A program made the position numbers and the translations under genes. DNA of 14,616 bases from Polaromonas sp. Its GTDB lineage: Bacteria; Pseudomonadota; Gammaproteobacteria; Burkholderiales; Burkholderiaceae_C. Below the pieces are notes generated by a model, which saw only the letters and a list, made by a program, of their open reading frames with translations, was not told the origin of the DNA and did not search any database. Shown piece by piece: positions 6,928 through 14,279 of this stretch. The stretch's first letter is position 1. The number at the start of each line of letters is the position of its first letter. The stretch spans positions 1-14,616 of the forward strand of contig JAQGMN010000442.1 of the NCBI GenBank assembly GCA_028292345.1, read 5' to 3'.

Positions 6928-7588
6928 CGGCAGCCGCAGGCGCCGCTGCGGGCCGGCCGACGGTTTGCGACAGCAGTATCTGGTGGTCGGCCTGGAGCCC
7001 CATGGCTTCGGACAGCGCCTGGCGGTCGATCCAGGCGCGAATCACCGTTCCCAGCCCGGCCGATGCGCAGAACAGGTAGACGTTTTGCGCCATGGCGCCC
7101 GCCGCGACCGACGCATACGACTCGCGGTGCGCTGCAGGCACCGCCGTCATGCGGGCATGGTCGGCCACAAAAATGAGGTCGAGCGGCGCCCGGTCGACAA
7201 AATCCTGGTAGCCGGTCACGCGCCGCACATCGGTCGCGCTGATCAGGTACAGCACATGGCCGGAAGGCTCGTAGCGGTACAGGCCTTCGGGCAAGGCCAC
7301 ATAGACATCGATCTCCTGGGAATTCATCGCGCTGGGCGTCGTGCGCCCCTCGTCATCGGGCCGGTTGACGCCTGCTGCGGCCCAGAGCAGGTCGGACAAA
7401 ATCTGATGGTCCAGCGGTGAGGGCGAAAAATCGCGTTCCGAATGCCGATGGCCGAGCGCCTGCATCAGCGGCAGGCCGCCCTGGGCTTGCGGCGGCGGCA
7501 GGGGCAGTGCGGAAGCGGCGTTGCCTTGCGCGGGCTGCGGCTTGAGCTGGCCGATCATTCCCAGGGCGAGTTTGGTCAATGTGTTCAT
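6908..7588 (-). CDS. SagB/ThcOx-type nitroreductase family protein
   Basis: A 226-residue FMN-dependent oxidoreductase-like protein. The N-terminal FMN-phosphate region is GHRHSERDFSP (about residues 46-56), followed by LLWAAAGVNRP (67-77) and RTTPSAMNSQEIDVYVALP (82-100), which together mark the SagB/ThcOx branch. Proteins of this branch include oxazoline/thiazoline dehydrogenases of peptide maturation and many stand-alone enzymes of unknown substrate. No YcaO or precursor-peptide gene is nearby, so this is the stand-alone type. The final MAQNVYLFCASAGLGTVIRAWIDR (about 165-190) is the conserved flavin-side helix. The start at 7588 has an AAGGGAAG ribosome-binding site. The hydrophobic N-terminus is too weak to call a signal peptide. 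The gene is monocistronic as far as the window shows; I see nothing definite in the 171 bp upstream of it. Confidence 0.87.
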   Translation of the reverse strand: MNTLTKLALGMIGQLKPQPAQGNAASALPLPPPQAQGGLPLMQALGHRHSERDFSPSPLDHQILSDLLWAAAGVNRPDDEGRTTPSAMNSQEIDVYVALPEGLYRYEPSGHVLYLISATDVRRVTGYQDFVDRAPLDLIFVADHARMTAVPAAHRESYASVAAGAMAQNVYLFCASAGLGTVIRAWIDRQALSEAMGLQADHQILLSQTVGRPAAAPAAAVSPPPA

Positions 7589-7759
7589 GGGCTTCCCTTT
7601 TTTGTTGTGACAGCATCATTTCAATGCTATGGCAACAAGCTCATCCGCGTTTGTCATTCATCAAGCGCTTTCACGGAAATCACAAGGGGAAACCCTGCGG
7701 CGCACCGACCGCGGCGATGGCGTGCAAAAAGCGCCGCCAGGCGGAACGCCGGTGCGGCG

Positions 7760-7945
7760 TCACGCCGGTGCCGTGACCTCGCCTTCCTCGTCCGGAATCA
7801 GCGGCGTGCCCTGGTCGGGGTTGACCGGCAGTTCCAGGCCTTCCTCGTCCTCCTGGGCTTCCTCGCCCGGTCCCTTGCGGGGCAGGGTATGGCCTGAAGC
7901 GCCTGCGCGGTGGCGCTGAAAGGTTGAATTTGATAAAAACTGCAT
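7760..7945 (-). CDS. 61-residue small protein with acidic, Pro-rich C-terminus
   Basis: A short gene encoding 61 residues. The N-terminal third (MQFLSNSTFQRHRAG) is polar and basic, the middle holds TLPRKGPGEEAQEDEEG, and the end is LPVNPDQGTPLIPDEEGE. It has no cysteine, no membrane segment and no recognisable enzyme motif, and it is probably disordered. Evidence that it is real: a strong ribosome-binding site, GGAGGA, eight bases before the ATG at 7945, and the acidic repeat-like PDQG/PDEEG ending that I associate with small hypothetical proteins in Burkholderiales. It stands alone between the nitroreductase and the DUF883 gene, read divergently from the latter. Function unknown. Confidence 0.65.
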   Translation of the reverse strand: MQFLSNSTFQRHRAGASGHTLPRKGPGEEAQEDEEGLELPVNPDQGTPLIPDEEGEVTAPA

Positions 7946-8219
7946 GGTTGGGTTCCTCCGGTTGTCGACGCAGCCGGGCGGCGGTATGCGTCGTCAATGC
8001 ATTATTGGCCTAAATCCGGCCCGGTTTCACATGGGAAGGGTTTGTCTTTCCTGTCCTACAAGGGCTCTCCGCAGCGCCGCACAGGCGGCCAACCGCAGTG
8101 CGCCTTAAACTGATTTTTCAAGCCCTTGTGGCATTATTCTGAATGGCAGCCATGCCTGTTGCGCACGGCACTGCCTGCCGACATGCTCATCCTCCTGCTG
8201 AATTTTTAAAGGAAACAAG
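7946..8219. other. Divergent intergenic region before the DUF883 gene
   Basis: A 274-bp region between the divergent 61-residue gene and the DUF883 gene. It must hold both promoters. An 8-bp direct repeat, GCATTATT, occurs at 7999-8006 and 8131-8138; the second includes a -10-like TATTCT (8135-8140), but I find no convincing -35 element. I see no ORF or RNA gene in it. Confidence 0.3.
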
Positions 8220-8576
8220 ATGGAAAACACGACTTCACCCTTTGGCGATCAAAGCGCCGGCACCACGAACGGCGGCGTGCTCAAGCGCGGCGTGGAATCG
8301 GCGGGCTCGGCCTTGCACACTTCCATCGACAAGATGGTCGATCCGGCGATCGACACCGTTGCCCGAGCCTCCAGCGTGGCGCACGACGCGGTCAACCTGC
8401 TGTCCAGCGGCGCCACCCAGGTCGCCGACCGGGTGTCCGAGCAGGCCGCCCGGGTTTCCGAGGCCTCGGGCCGTGCCGTCGAATCCTCAAAATCATGGAT
8501 CCAGGACAAGCCGCTGGAAGCCGTGGGCATGGCGCTGGCGCTGGGCTTTATCATTGGCCGCCTGACCGCCCACTGA
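8220..8576 (+). CDS. ElaB/YqjD (DUF883) family membrane-anchored protein
   Basis: A 118-residue protein. Residues 20-95 are a long, charged and Ala-rich helix with heptad-like spacing (SVAHDAVNLLSSGATQVADR and following), and the C-terminus is a single membrane segment with a Gly-rich face, DKPLEAVGMALALGFIIGRL (97-116). This is the ElaB/YqjD/DUF883 layout; E. coli members are inner-membrane proteins that bind ribosomes in stationary phase. The ribosome-binding site AAAGGAAA precedes the ATG at 8220. A clear rho-independent terminator follows about 35 bp after the stop codon, so it is a single-gene transcript. It may be stress- or growth-phase-controlled by analogy with E. coli; nothing in the sequence proves this. 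Confidence 0.85.
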   Translation: MENTTSPFGDQSAGTTNGGVLKRGVESAGSALHTSIDKMVDPAIDTVARASSVAHDAVNLLSSGATQVADRVSEQAARVSEASGRAVESSKSWIQDKPLEAVGMALALGFIIGRLTAH

Positions 8577-8611
8577 CCAAGACCTGTTCAATGCGGCGCT
8601 GCCCGAACCTG

Positions 8612-8635
8612 AAAACCGCCTGAGGGCGGTTTTTT
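8612..8635 (+). terminator. Rho-independent terminator after the DUF883 gene
   Basis: AAAACCGCC, loop TGAG, GGCGGT and a run of T. The stem ACCGCC/GGCGGT (8615-8620 with 8625-8630) extends with A:T pairs into the T-run, giving 9-10 bp in all. It lies 36 bp after the DUF883 stop. Confidence 0.88.
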
Positions 8636-8727
8636 GCTGCCCTGCGGTTCGGCTCGGTTCCGTCGAGTTCGTTGTCCCGCCTTCCTTCATTCCAACCCCG
8701 GCATGCCGCCGCATGCCCTGAAAACCC

Positions 8728-9672
<945 letters not shown>

Positions 9673-9757
9673 ACGCGGGGCACGGCTGCGGCTGTTGAGG
9701 AAATGCCCGGGATGCTGTTTTTCGACAGGTCCGGCGATGCCCGCCTGGTGGGGCGCG

Positions 9758-9952
9758 TCAACCCCGGCGTTTTTCGTCGCTGGAGCGGGCGGCCGGCTTG
9801 CCGTCCTGGTTGGCGGCAAAAGGATGCTTGTTGTCGGAAAACGGCCAGCTGCCTTTTTTTTCCGGTGCCGCCGGGCGGGTGGCTTCGCGAGCGCGCTGCT
9901 CAATCATCTTTCGGCTGTCGCCATTGGGGGGCGGGGCATTGAATCTTGACAC
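9758..9952 (-). CDS. 64-residue small basic protein of unknown function (GTG start)
   Basis: An open frame of 64 residues reading V/MSRFNAPPPNGDSRKMIEQR, then REATRPAAPEKKGSWPFSDN, ending in KPAARSSDEKRRG. It is hydrophilic, Pro/Lys/Arg-rich, has no cysteine and no membrane segment. I chose the GTG at 9952, which has a GGGAGA ribosome-binding site seven bases upstream; a TTG five codons earlier (9967) is the alternative and would place the ribosome-binding site inside the gene. The residue composition looks protein-like, while the plus-strand frames over the same bases have Cys/Trp-rich shadow composition. Two small inverted repeats (9972-9984, 9990-10005) lie just upstream. No family recognised. 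Confidence 0.45.
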   Translation of the reverse strand: MSRFNAPPPNGDSRKMIEQRAREATRPAAPEKKGSWPFSDNKHPFAANQDGKPAARSSDEKRRG

Positions 9953-9971
9953 GATGTAGTCTCCCAAGGAT

Positions 9972-10005
9972 AAGGTTCAACCTTAATCGCCGGGCACCTG
10001 CCCGG
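9972..10005. promoter_or_regulatory. Two adjacent small dyads upstream of the 64-residue ORF
   Basis: AAGGTT-C-AACCTT (9972-9984) is a perfect 6-bp dyad with one central base. CCGGGCACCTGCCCGG (9990-10005) is a second dyad with 7-bp arms and a two-base centre. They lie between the divergent 64-residue ORF and the glycosylase gene and could be operators or leader hairpins. No known site matches. Confidence 0.3.
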
Positions 10006-10142
10006 GGTGTAGTCGCTGATTCAAGCAGGGCGTAGGAGGACCCTGGCCCTTGTCTTCGGGAATTCCCATGGCCCGAGAGACAAATCCTAGGGTTGCGCTT
10101 GTCGTGTCCCGCGCGAACGCAGTCTGTGTAAATGCCAGTTCG

Positions 10143-10167
10143 GGCCTTGCCAGGCCGGATTTTTTTT
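10143..10167 (+). terminator. Terminator-like hairpin and T-run just upstream of the glycosylase start
   Basis: GGCCT (10143-10147), loop TGCC, AGGCC (10152-10156), then GGA and eight T residues (10160-10167). The 5-bp GC-rich stem with a T-run has intrinsic-terminator form though it is short. It lies 18 bp before the TTG start chosen for the glycosylase gene and so within its probable leader. Confidence 0.4.
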
Positions 10168-10184
10168 ATCAGAGCAGAGGTGCC

Positions 10185-10802
10185 TTGCAAAATTCAACCC
10201 TGGCCTCCGGGCCATCTTCTGTCATTGCCGGAATCGATTTTTCGGCCGCCAGCGACACCGTGGCGCGCCAGCTCATCGGCATGCGGCTGCTGGTCGATGG
10301 CGTCGGCGGCTTGATCGTCGAGACCGAGGCCTACGACGGCGAAGACCCGGCGTCGCACAGCTTCAGCGGACCCACCGCCCGCAATGCCGCCATGTTCGGC
10401 CCGCCCGGCTGCGTCTATGTGTACCGCTCCTACGGCATCCACTGGTGCATGAACCTGGTCTGCCGCGAAGCCGGGCATGGCGCCGGGGTGCTGCTGCGCG
10501 CCATCGAGCCCACCGAGGGACTGGACCGCATGCGCGAGCGGCGCGGGCTGGACGATGTCCGCCTGCTGTGCGCCGGGCCAGGCCGGCTGGGGCAGGCGCT
10601 GGGCATTGACCGCGGTTTCAACGGCCTGCCGCTGGCCGAGCCGCCGTTTGCGCTGCTCAGCGCCGCGCCGGGGATGCAAGCGGACGTGGTGGCCGGACCG
10701 CGCATCGGCATTTCCAAGGCGGTTGACCAGGCCTGGCGCTTCGGCCTGGCGGGTTCGCGCTTCCTCAGCCGGCCTTTTCCTGGATCGCTATCAAATAAAT
10801 AG
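10185..10802 (+). CDS. mpg: 3-methyladenine DNA glycosylase, AAG/MPG family
   Basis: A 205-residue base-excision-repair enzyme that would remove alkylated purines (3-methyladenine, 7-methylguanine, hypoxanthine) from DNA. The catalytic region is IVETEAYDGEDPASHSFSGP, with the general-base Glu in the ETEAY motif. Other family features are ARNAAMFGPPGCVYVYRSYG, IHWCMNLVC and GPGRLGQALGI. The start is uncertain: the frame is open from a TTG at 10050 and has an ATG at 10068, but the bases before 10185 are not coding-like (low third-position GC, T-run, hairpin). The TTG at 10185 has AGAGG four bases upstream and gives the usual family length, so I prefer it. The last five codons, ending SLSNK, and the TAG stop lie inside repeat copy 2. 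Confidence 0.88.
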   Translation: MQNSTLASGPSSVIAGIDFSAASDTVARQLIGMRLLVDGVGGLIVETEAYDGEDPASHSFSGPTARNAAMFGPPGCVYVYRSYGIHWCMNLVCREAGHGAGVLLRAIEPTEGLDRMRERRGLDDVRLLCAGPGRLGQALGIDRGFNGLPLAEPPFALLSAAPGMQADVVAGPRIGISKAVDQAWRFGLAGSRFLSRPFPGSLSNK

Positions 10803-10845
10803 CTGCATGCGCAGGCGTGCTATGCGCTGACGGCATATTTGATCG
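10787..10845 (+). repeat. Short intergenic repeat, copy 2, ending two convergent genes
   Basis: Starts with the palindrome GCTATCAAATAAATAGC, then TGCATGCGCAGGCGTGCTA and TGCGCTGACGGC. It aligns without gaps with copy 1 (2405-2460, opposite orientation); the most conserved blocks are GCTA, ATAGCTG, TGCGC and TGCGCT. The glycosylase stop (10800-10802) and the LysR stop (10822-10820) both fall within it, 17 bp apart. Confidence 0.65.
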
Positions 10846-11857
10846 TTGCTTCAGCATTTTCGGGCGAATCCGGCGGTTCGGTTGGCACGGGCAGGGCCGC
10901 CGCTGGCGCCGCCCAGCCGCTGCACAGGGCCTTGGGCAGCGAGCTTTTTCGCTGGATCAGGTCGTGCCTGGCGAACAGTTCGGCAATCCAGTCGACGAAC
11001 ACGCGCACCTTGTTGCTCAGGTGGCGGTTGGGCGGGTACACCACGTAAATCGGCTTGGGCTCGGTGCACCAGCCCGAAAACAGCGGCTCCAGCGCGCCGT
11101 TGCTGATGTGGTCCTGCACCAAGAAGCTCAGCGTGTGCAGCACGCCCAGGCCGGCCAGCGCGGCGGTGACGCCGGCATTGGAGTCGTTGACCGAGAGCTG
11201 GTGGCGCCCGCCGGCCTCGACCACCTCGCCGTCCTTGTACATGTTGAAGGTGTAGGGCTTGCCGTTGCGCGCCGACATGTAGCGGATGGAATAGTGCGCA
11301 CCGTCCAGCTCCGACGGATGGACCGGCGTTCCGTGGCGTTTCAGGTACGCCGGCGAGGCGCAGGAGGTCAGATAAAACTCGCCGATGCGGCGCGCGACCA
11401 GCGACTGGTCCATGATTTCGCCGCCGCGTATCACGCAATCGACGTTCTCCGCCAGGATGTCCACCGGCCGGTCGCTGACGCCCAGTTCGAGCTGGATGTC
11501 GGGGTAGCGCAGGTAAAAATCGGGCAGCGCCGGGATGATCACCGCCAGCCCGAGCGACGATGGAATGTCGACCTTGAGCTTGCCGCGCGGACTGGCCTTG
11601 GCGCGCGACATGCTGGACTCCAGCTCATGCACCTCGTCCAGCAGGCGGCTGGCCTGCTCGTAGTACGCGGCCCCGTCGACCGTGACGGTGACCTTGCGGG
11701 TGGTGCGGTTCAGCAGCTTGGTGTCCAGCTCTTTTTCCAGGTCCTGGATCAGTCGGGTGACGGTCGGTTTGGGCAGGCCCATCGACTCGGCCGCCTTGGT
11801 GAAGGTGCCGGCCTCCACGACGCGCACAAAAGCCTGCATGGCAGAAAATTTGTCCAT
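10820..11857 (-). CDS. LysR-family regulator, CeoR/BpeT-like by context
   Basis: A 345-residue LysR-type DNA-binding regulator. The winged helix-turn-helix is at the N-terminus (FVRVVEAGTFTKAAESMGLP, then TVTRLIQDLEKELDTKLLNR, residues 10-52), followed by the effector-binding domain starting near GKLKVDIPSSLGLAVIIPAL (about 92-111). The LysR core normally ends near residue 305; here a Pro/Ala-rich tail of about 40 residues follows, and its last residues (IKYAVSA) are encoded by the repeat at 10787-10845. It is divergent from the efflux operon, the classic position for a LysR activator of that operon, as with CeoR, BpeT or MexT for RND pumps. The ATG at 11857 has a GAGAG ribosome-binding site. 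Assignment as the efflux activator is inference from position. Confidence 0.9.
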   Translation of the reverse strand: MDKFSAMQAFVRVVEAGTFTKAAESMGLPKPTVTRLIQDLEKELDTKLLNRTTRKVTVTVDGAAYYEQASRLLDEVHELESSMSRAKASPRGKLKVDIPSSLGLAVIIPALPDFYLRYPDIQLELGVSDRPVDILAENVDCVIRGGEIMDQSLVARRIGEFYLTSCASPAYLKRHGTPVHPSELDGAHYSIRYMSARNGKPYTFNMYKDGEVVEAGGRHQLSVNDSNAGVTAALAGLGVLHTLSFLVQDHISNGALEPLFSGWCTEPKPIYVVYPPNRHLSNKVRVFVDWIAELFARHDLIQRKSSLPKALCSGWAAPAAALPVPTEPPDSPENAEATIKYAVSA

Positions 11858-11924
11858 CGGGAGTGCTCTCTTTCAAGGGTTAACCGCAAATTTCTTGGCA
11901 AAAATTCGGCTGTTTGTTAATGAA

Positions 11925-11952
11925 TTGTTTCTATAGTGAAACAAAGTATAAG
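11925..11952 (+). promoter_or_regulatory. Candidate LysR operator and promoter of the efflux operon
   Basis: A perfect inverted repeat, TTGTTTC-TATAGT-GAAACAA (11925-11944), with 7-bp arms and a 6-bp spacer; it contains T-N11-A spacings expected of LysR boxes. It overlaps a sigma-70-like pair on the plus strand, TTGTTT (11925-11930) and TATAAG (11947-11952), 16 bp apart. It lies 67 bp upstream of the LysR ATG and 92 bp upstream of the preferred hydrolase-like ATG, in an AT-rich stretch. Confidence 0.5.
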
Positions 11953-12036
11953 CAAAACGGCTATTTATTGATTTGGCTCAATCAATTACCTTCTGCTGCA
12001 TCGCAACAAAGTGAAGCCCTTGACCGGCTCCAGCAG

Positions 12037-12954
12037 ATGAAAAGCATTTCCGCTTCCAGTGCCAGCCCCGTCCAGGCCGGGCCGCTCTGGACCCACCAAC
12101 AGATCGACATCGGGCCGCAGCCGCCGCTGGGCGTGCGTTTTTACGGCAGCCGCCGCAGCGATCGCGCCGGCACTGCCCTGCCGCTGGTGGTTCATTTCCA
12201 TGCGGGCGCGTTTGTCGCCGGTTCGCTGGAAACCGGCGCCTGCATCGCGCGGCTGCTGGCCGATGCCGGCGCCGTGGTGATGTCGCTCGACTATCCGCTG
12301 GCCCCGGGCCATCCGTTTCCGCAGGCGCTGCAGGCCGGTTATGCGGCGCTGGGTTGGGCCTGGAAAGCACGCCGCAAGCTGGCCGGCCAGGGCGCGCCGG
12401 TGTTCGTCGCCGGCGAGGAAGCCGGCGGCAACCTGGCGGCGGCCGTGGCCCTGATGGCGCGCGACCAGCAGGCGCCCGCCCTGGCCGGCCAGATCCTGCT
12501 GTCGCCCATGCTCGATGCCTGCATGGCCACCGCGTCGCTGCGCGGTGCCGAGGCCGGGCCGGTCGGCTGCACCTGGGCCGACGGCTGGCACGACTACCTG
12601 TCGCGCCTGGACGAGGCCGGCCACCCGTATGCCGCGCCCGGGGCTGCCACCCGCCTGGCCAGCCTGCCGCCGACCTTGCTGCTGACGGCGCAGGACGACC
12701 CGTTCCGTGACGAATCGCTGGCCTATGCCAGGCGCCTGCGCAGCGCCGGGCGCGTGGTGCACGGTGCCGTGCTGCCCGGCCCGACCGGCTGGCCCGGCAG
12801 CTATTCGCAGCCGGCCAGCCATGAGGCCGCCTGGGCGCCGGCCGTGCAGCAGCAGTTCAGGAATTTTTTCAGCGACCTTTCAGGCGGCGCCGCCGTAAGC
12901 GGGGACGCTGCGCAGGGCCTTTTTTCCACTTCGACGCCGGGCTCAGGTTCATGA
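12037..12954 (+). CDS. Alpha/beta-hydrolase-like protein (LlpE-like), probably catalytically dead
   Basis: A 305-residue protein with the layout of hormone-sensitive-lipase-type esterases: VVHFHAGAFVAGS (residues 51-63) in the place of the HGGG oxyanion loop, LDYPLAPGHPFPQAL (84-98), VAGEEAGGNLAAAVAL (124-139) at the nucleophile elbow, and TAQDDPFRDE (217-226) at the catalytic Asp. The elbow normally reads G-D-S-A-G-G; here Ser is replaced by Glu128. The His normally in an HGF motif after the Asp is also absent: the segment reads VLPGPTGWPGSY (245-256). Only the Asp of the triad remains, so hydrolase activity is unlikely. I chose the ATG at 12037; an open frame reaches 11914, but it crosses the AT-rich promoter and operator. 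It is first in the efflux operon, matching llpE in Burkholderia loci. A 25-residue Ser/Gly/Ala tail follows the fold. Confidence 0.82.
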   Translation: MKSISASSASPVQAGPLWTHQQIDIGPQPPLGVRFYGSRRSDRAGTALPLVVHFHAGAFVAGSLETGACIARLLADAGAVVMSLDYPLAPGHPFPQALQAGYAALGWAWKARRKLAGQGAPVFVAGEEAGGNLAAAVALMARDQQAPALAGQILLSPMLDACMATASLRGAEAGPVGCTWADGWHDYLSRLDEAGHPYAAPGAATRLASLPPTLLLTAQDDPFRDESLAYARRLRSAGRVVHGAVLPGPTGWPGSYSQPASHEAAWAPAVQQQFRNFFSDLSGGAAVSGDAAQGLFSTSTPGSGS

Positions 12955-13005
12955 ATCCGGTCCATTCCCTTTCGCCAGCTTTTTCATTTTTCGAGGAAAT
13001 TCACC

Positions 13006-14247
13006 ATGCCATCCATCCCCTTGCCATCCCGTAAACACCGCTTGCTCGCCGTCGCGCTGGCCGTCCTGGTCGTCGCCGGCGCGTCGGTGGCGGTCTTTGG
13101 CGTGTCCGCTTCAAGCGCCCAGGCGGACGCGTCGGCCGGCGCGGCGGCCCAGGCGCCGGCCACGCCGGTGTCCGTCGCCGCCGTCGTGCAAAGCGACGTG
13201 GCGGCGTGGGACGAGTTTTCGGGCCGGCTGGAGGCGGTCGAGCGGGTGGACATCCGTTCGCGCGTGGCCGGCAGCGTGCTGGCCGTGCATTTCCGCGAAG
13301 GCGCGCTGGTGAAAAAAGGCGATTTGCTGCTGTCCATCGACCCCGCGCCGTATGCCGCCGAGGTCGAGCGCGCCGATGCGCAGGTCGCCGCCGCGCAGGC
13401 CCGGGTGGCGCAGGCCAAAGGCGAGCAGGAGCGCTCGCAGCGCCTGTGGAGCGAGCAGGCCATCTCCAGGCGCGAATTCGACGAGCGCGTCAACACCCAG
13501 AGCGAAGCCGACGCCAACCTGCGCGGCGCGCGGGCGGCGCTGCAAACCGCGCGCCTGAGCCTGGATTACACGCAGGTGCGCGCACCGGTGTCCGGACGGG
13601 TCGGCAGGCTCGAAGTGACCCCCGGCAACCTGGTGGCCGCCGGGCCCGGCGCGCCGGTGCTGACCACGCTGGTGTCGGTCAGCCCGATCTACGCGAGTTT
13701 CGATGCCGACGAGCAGGCCGTGGCCAAGGCCCTGAAGGATGCCGGCGGCGGCGCGGGCGGGCGCAAGCTGGAGCGGATTCCGGTGCGGATGGGAACCGCC
13801 GCCACCGCCGACACGCCGTTCGAAGGAAAATTGCAACTCGTCGACAACCAGGTTGATGCCAGGAGCGGCACCGTGCGCGCCCGCGCCGTGTTCGACAACC
13901 CGGACGGCCAGTTGATGCCCGGCCAGTTCGCCCGCATCCGCATGGGCCAGGCGACGGCGGCCAAGGCCTTGCTGGTCAACGAGCGCGCCGTCGGGACCGA
14001 CCAGAACAAGAAATTCGTCATGGTGGTGGGCGCCGACAACAAGGCCCAGTACCGCGAAGTCACGCTGGGCGCTTCCGTCGAGGGACTGCGCATCGTGAAA
14101 ACCGGCCTGCAGGCCAATGAACGCATCGTCGTCAATGGCCTGCAGCGCATCCGTCCCGGCGCGCTGGTCGCGCCGCAGACCGTGGACATGTCGGCCAAGG
14201 CCGAGCTGGCCAGGCCGGCCGCCCTGGCCCTGGCCGCGAAATCCTGA
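13006..14247 (+). CDS. RND efflux membrane-fusion (periplasmic adaptor) protein
   Basis: A 413-residue adaptor that would bridge the inner-membrane RND pump and an outer-membrane channel. Residues 10-31 are a hydrophobic export/anchor segment with no lipobox cysteine, so it is not a lipoprotein. The first half of the lipoyl-like domain is VDIRSRVAGSVLAVHFREGA then VKKGDLLLSIDP (81-112), the alpha-hairpin is the Ala/Gln/Glu-rich stretch at about 115-185, and the second lipoyl half is YTQVRAPVSGRVGRLEVTPG. The beta-barrel and membrane-proximal domains follow. Length is normal for AcrA/MexE/CeoA-type proteins. A GAGGAAA ribosome-binding site precedes the ATG at 13006. It begins 51 bp after the hydrolase-like gene and 32 bp before the pump gene, so all three are one operon. 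Confidence 0.92.
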   Translation: MPSIPLPSRKHRLLAVALAVLVVAGASVAVFGVSASSAQADASAGAAAQAPATPVSVAAVVQSDVAAWDEFSGRLEAVERVDIRSRVAGSVLAVHFREGALVKKGDLLLSIDPAPYAAEVERADAQVAAAQARVAQAKGEQERSQRLWSEQAISRREFDERVNTQSEADANLRGARAALQTARLSLDYTQVRAPVSGRVGRLEVTPGNLVAAGPGAPVLTTLVSVSPIYASFDADEQAVAKALKDAGGGAGGRKLERIPVRMGTAATADTPFEGKLQLVDNQVDARSGTVRARAVFDNPDGQLMPGQFARIRMGQATAAKALLVNERAVGTDQNKKFVMVVGADNKAQYREVTLGASVEGLRIVKTGLQANERIVVNGLQRIRPGALVAPQTVDMSAKAELARPAALALAAKS

Positions 14248-14279
14248 GCCTGGCGCAGGAACACCTGAAGAAGAACAAC

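Noticed and set aside
6908..7588. SagB-like protein as part of a thiazole/oxazole peptide natural-product cluster
   Set aside because: No YcaO cyclodehydratase, precursor peptide or transporter is next to it; stand-alone SagB/ThcOx-type proteins are common.
7746..7771. Direct repeat ACGCCGGTGC twice, 16 bp apart
   Set aside because: A two-copy 10-bp repeat in GC-rich DNA at the end of a small gene is easily explained by chance; no further copies or array.
10817..11920. A 367-codon plus-strand frame opposite the LysR gene
   Set aside because: Shadow of the LysR gene; no domain visible, and the LysR helix-turn-helix on the minus strand is unambiguous.
11914..12036. Earlier start of the hydrolase-like gene adding 41 residues
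   Set aside because: The added stretch is AT-rich and contains the candidate promoter and operator; high-GC coding bias begins only near 12037.
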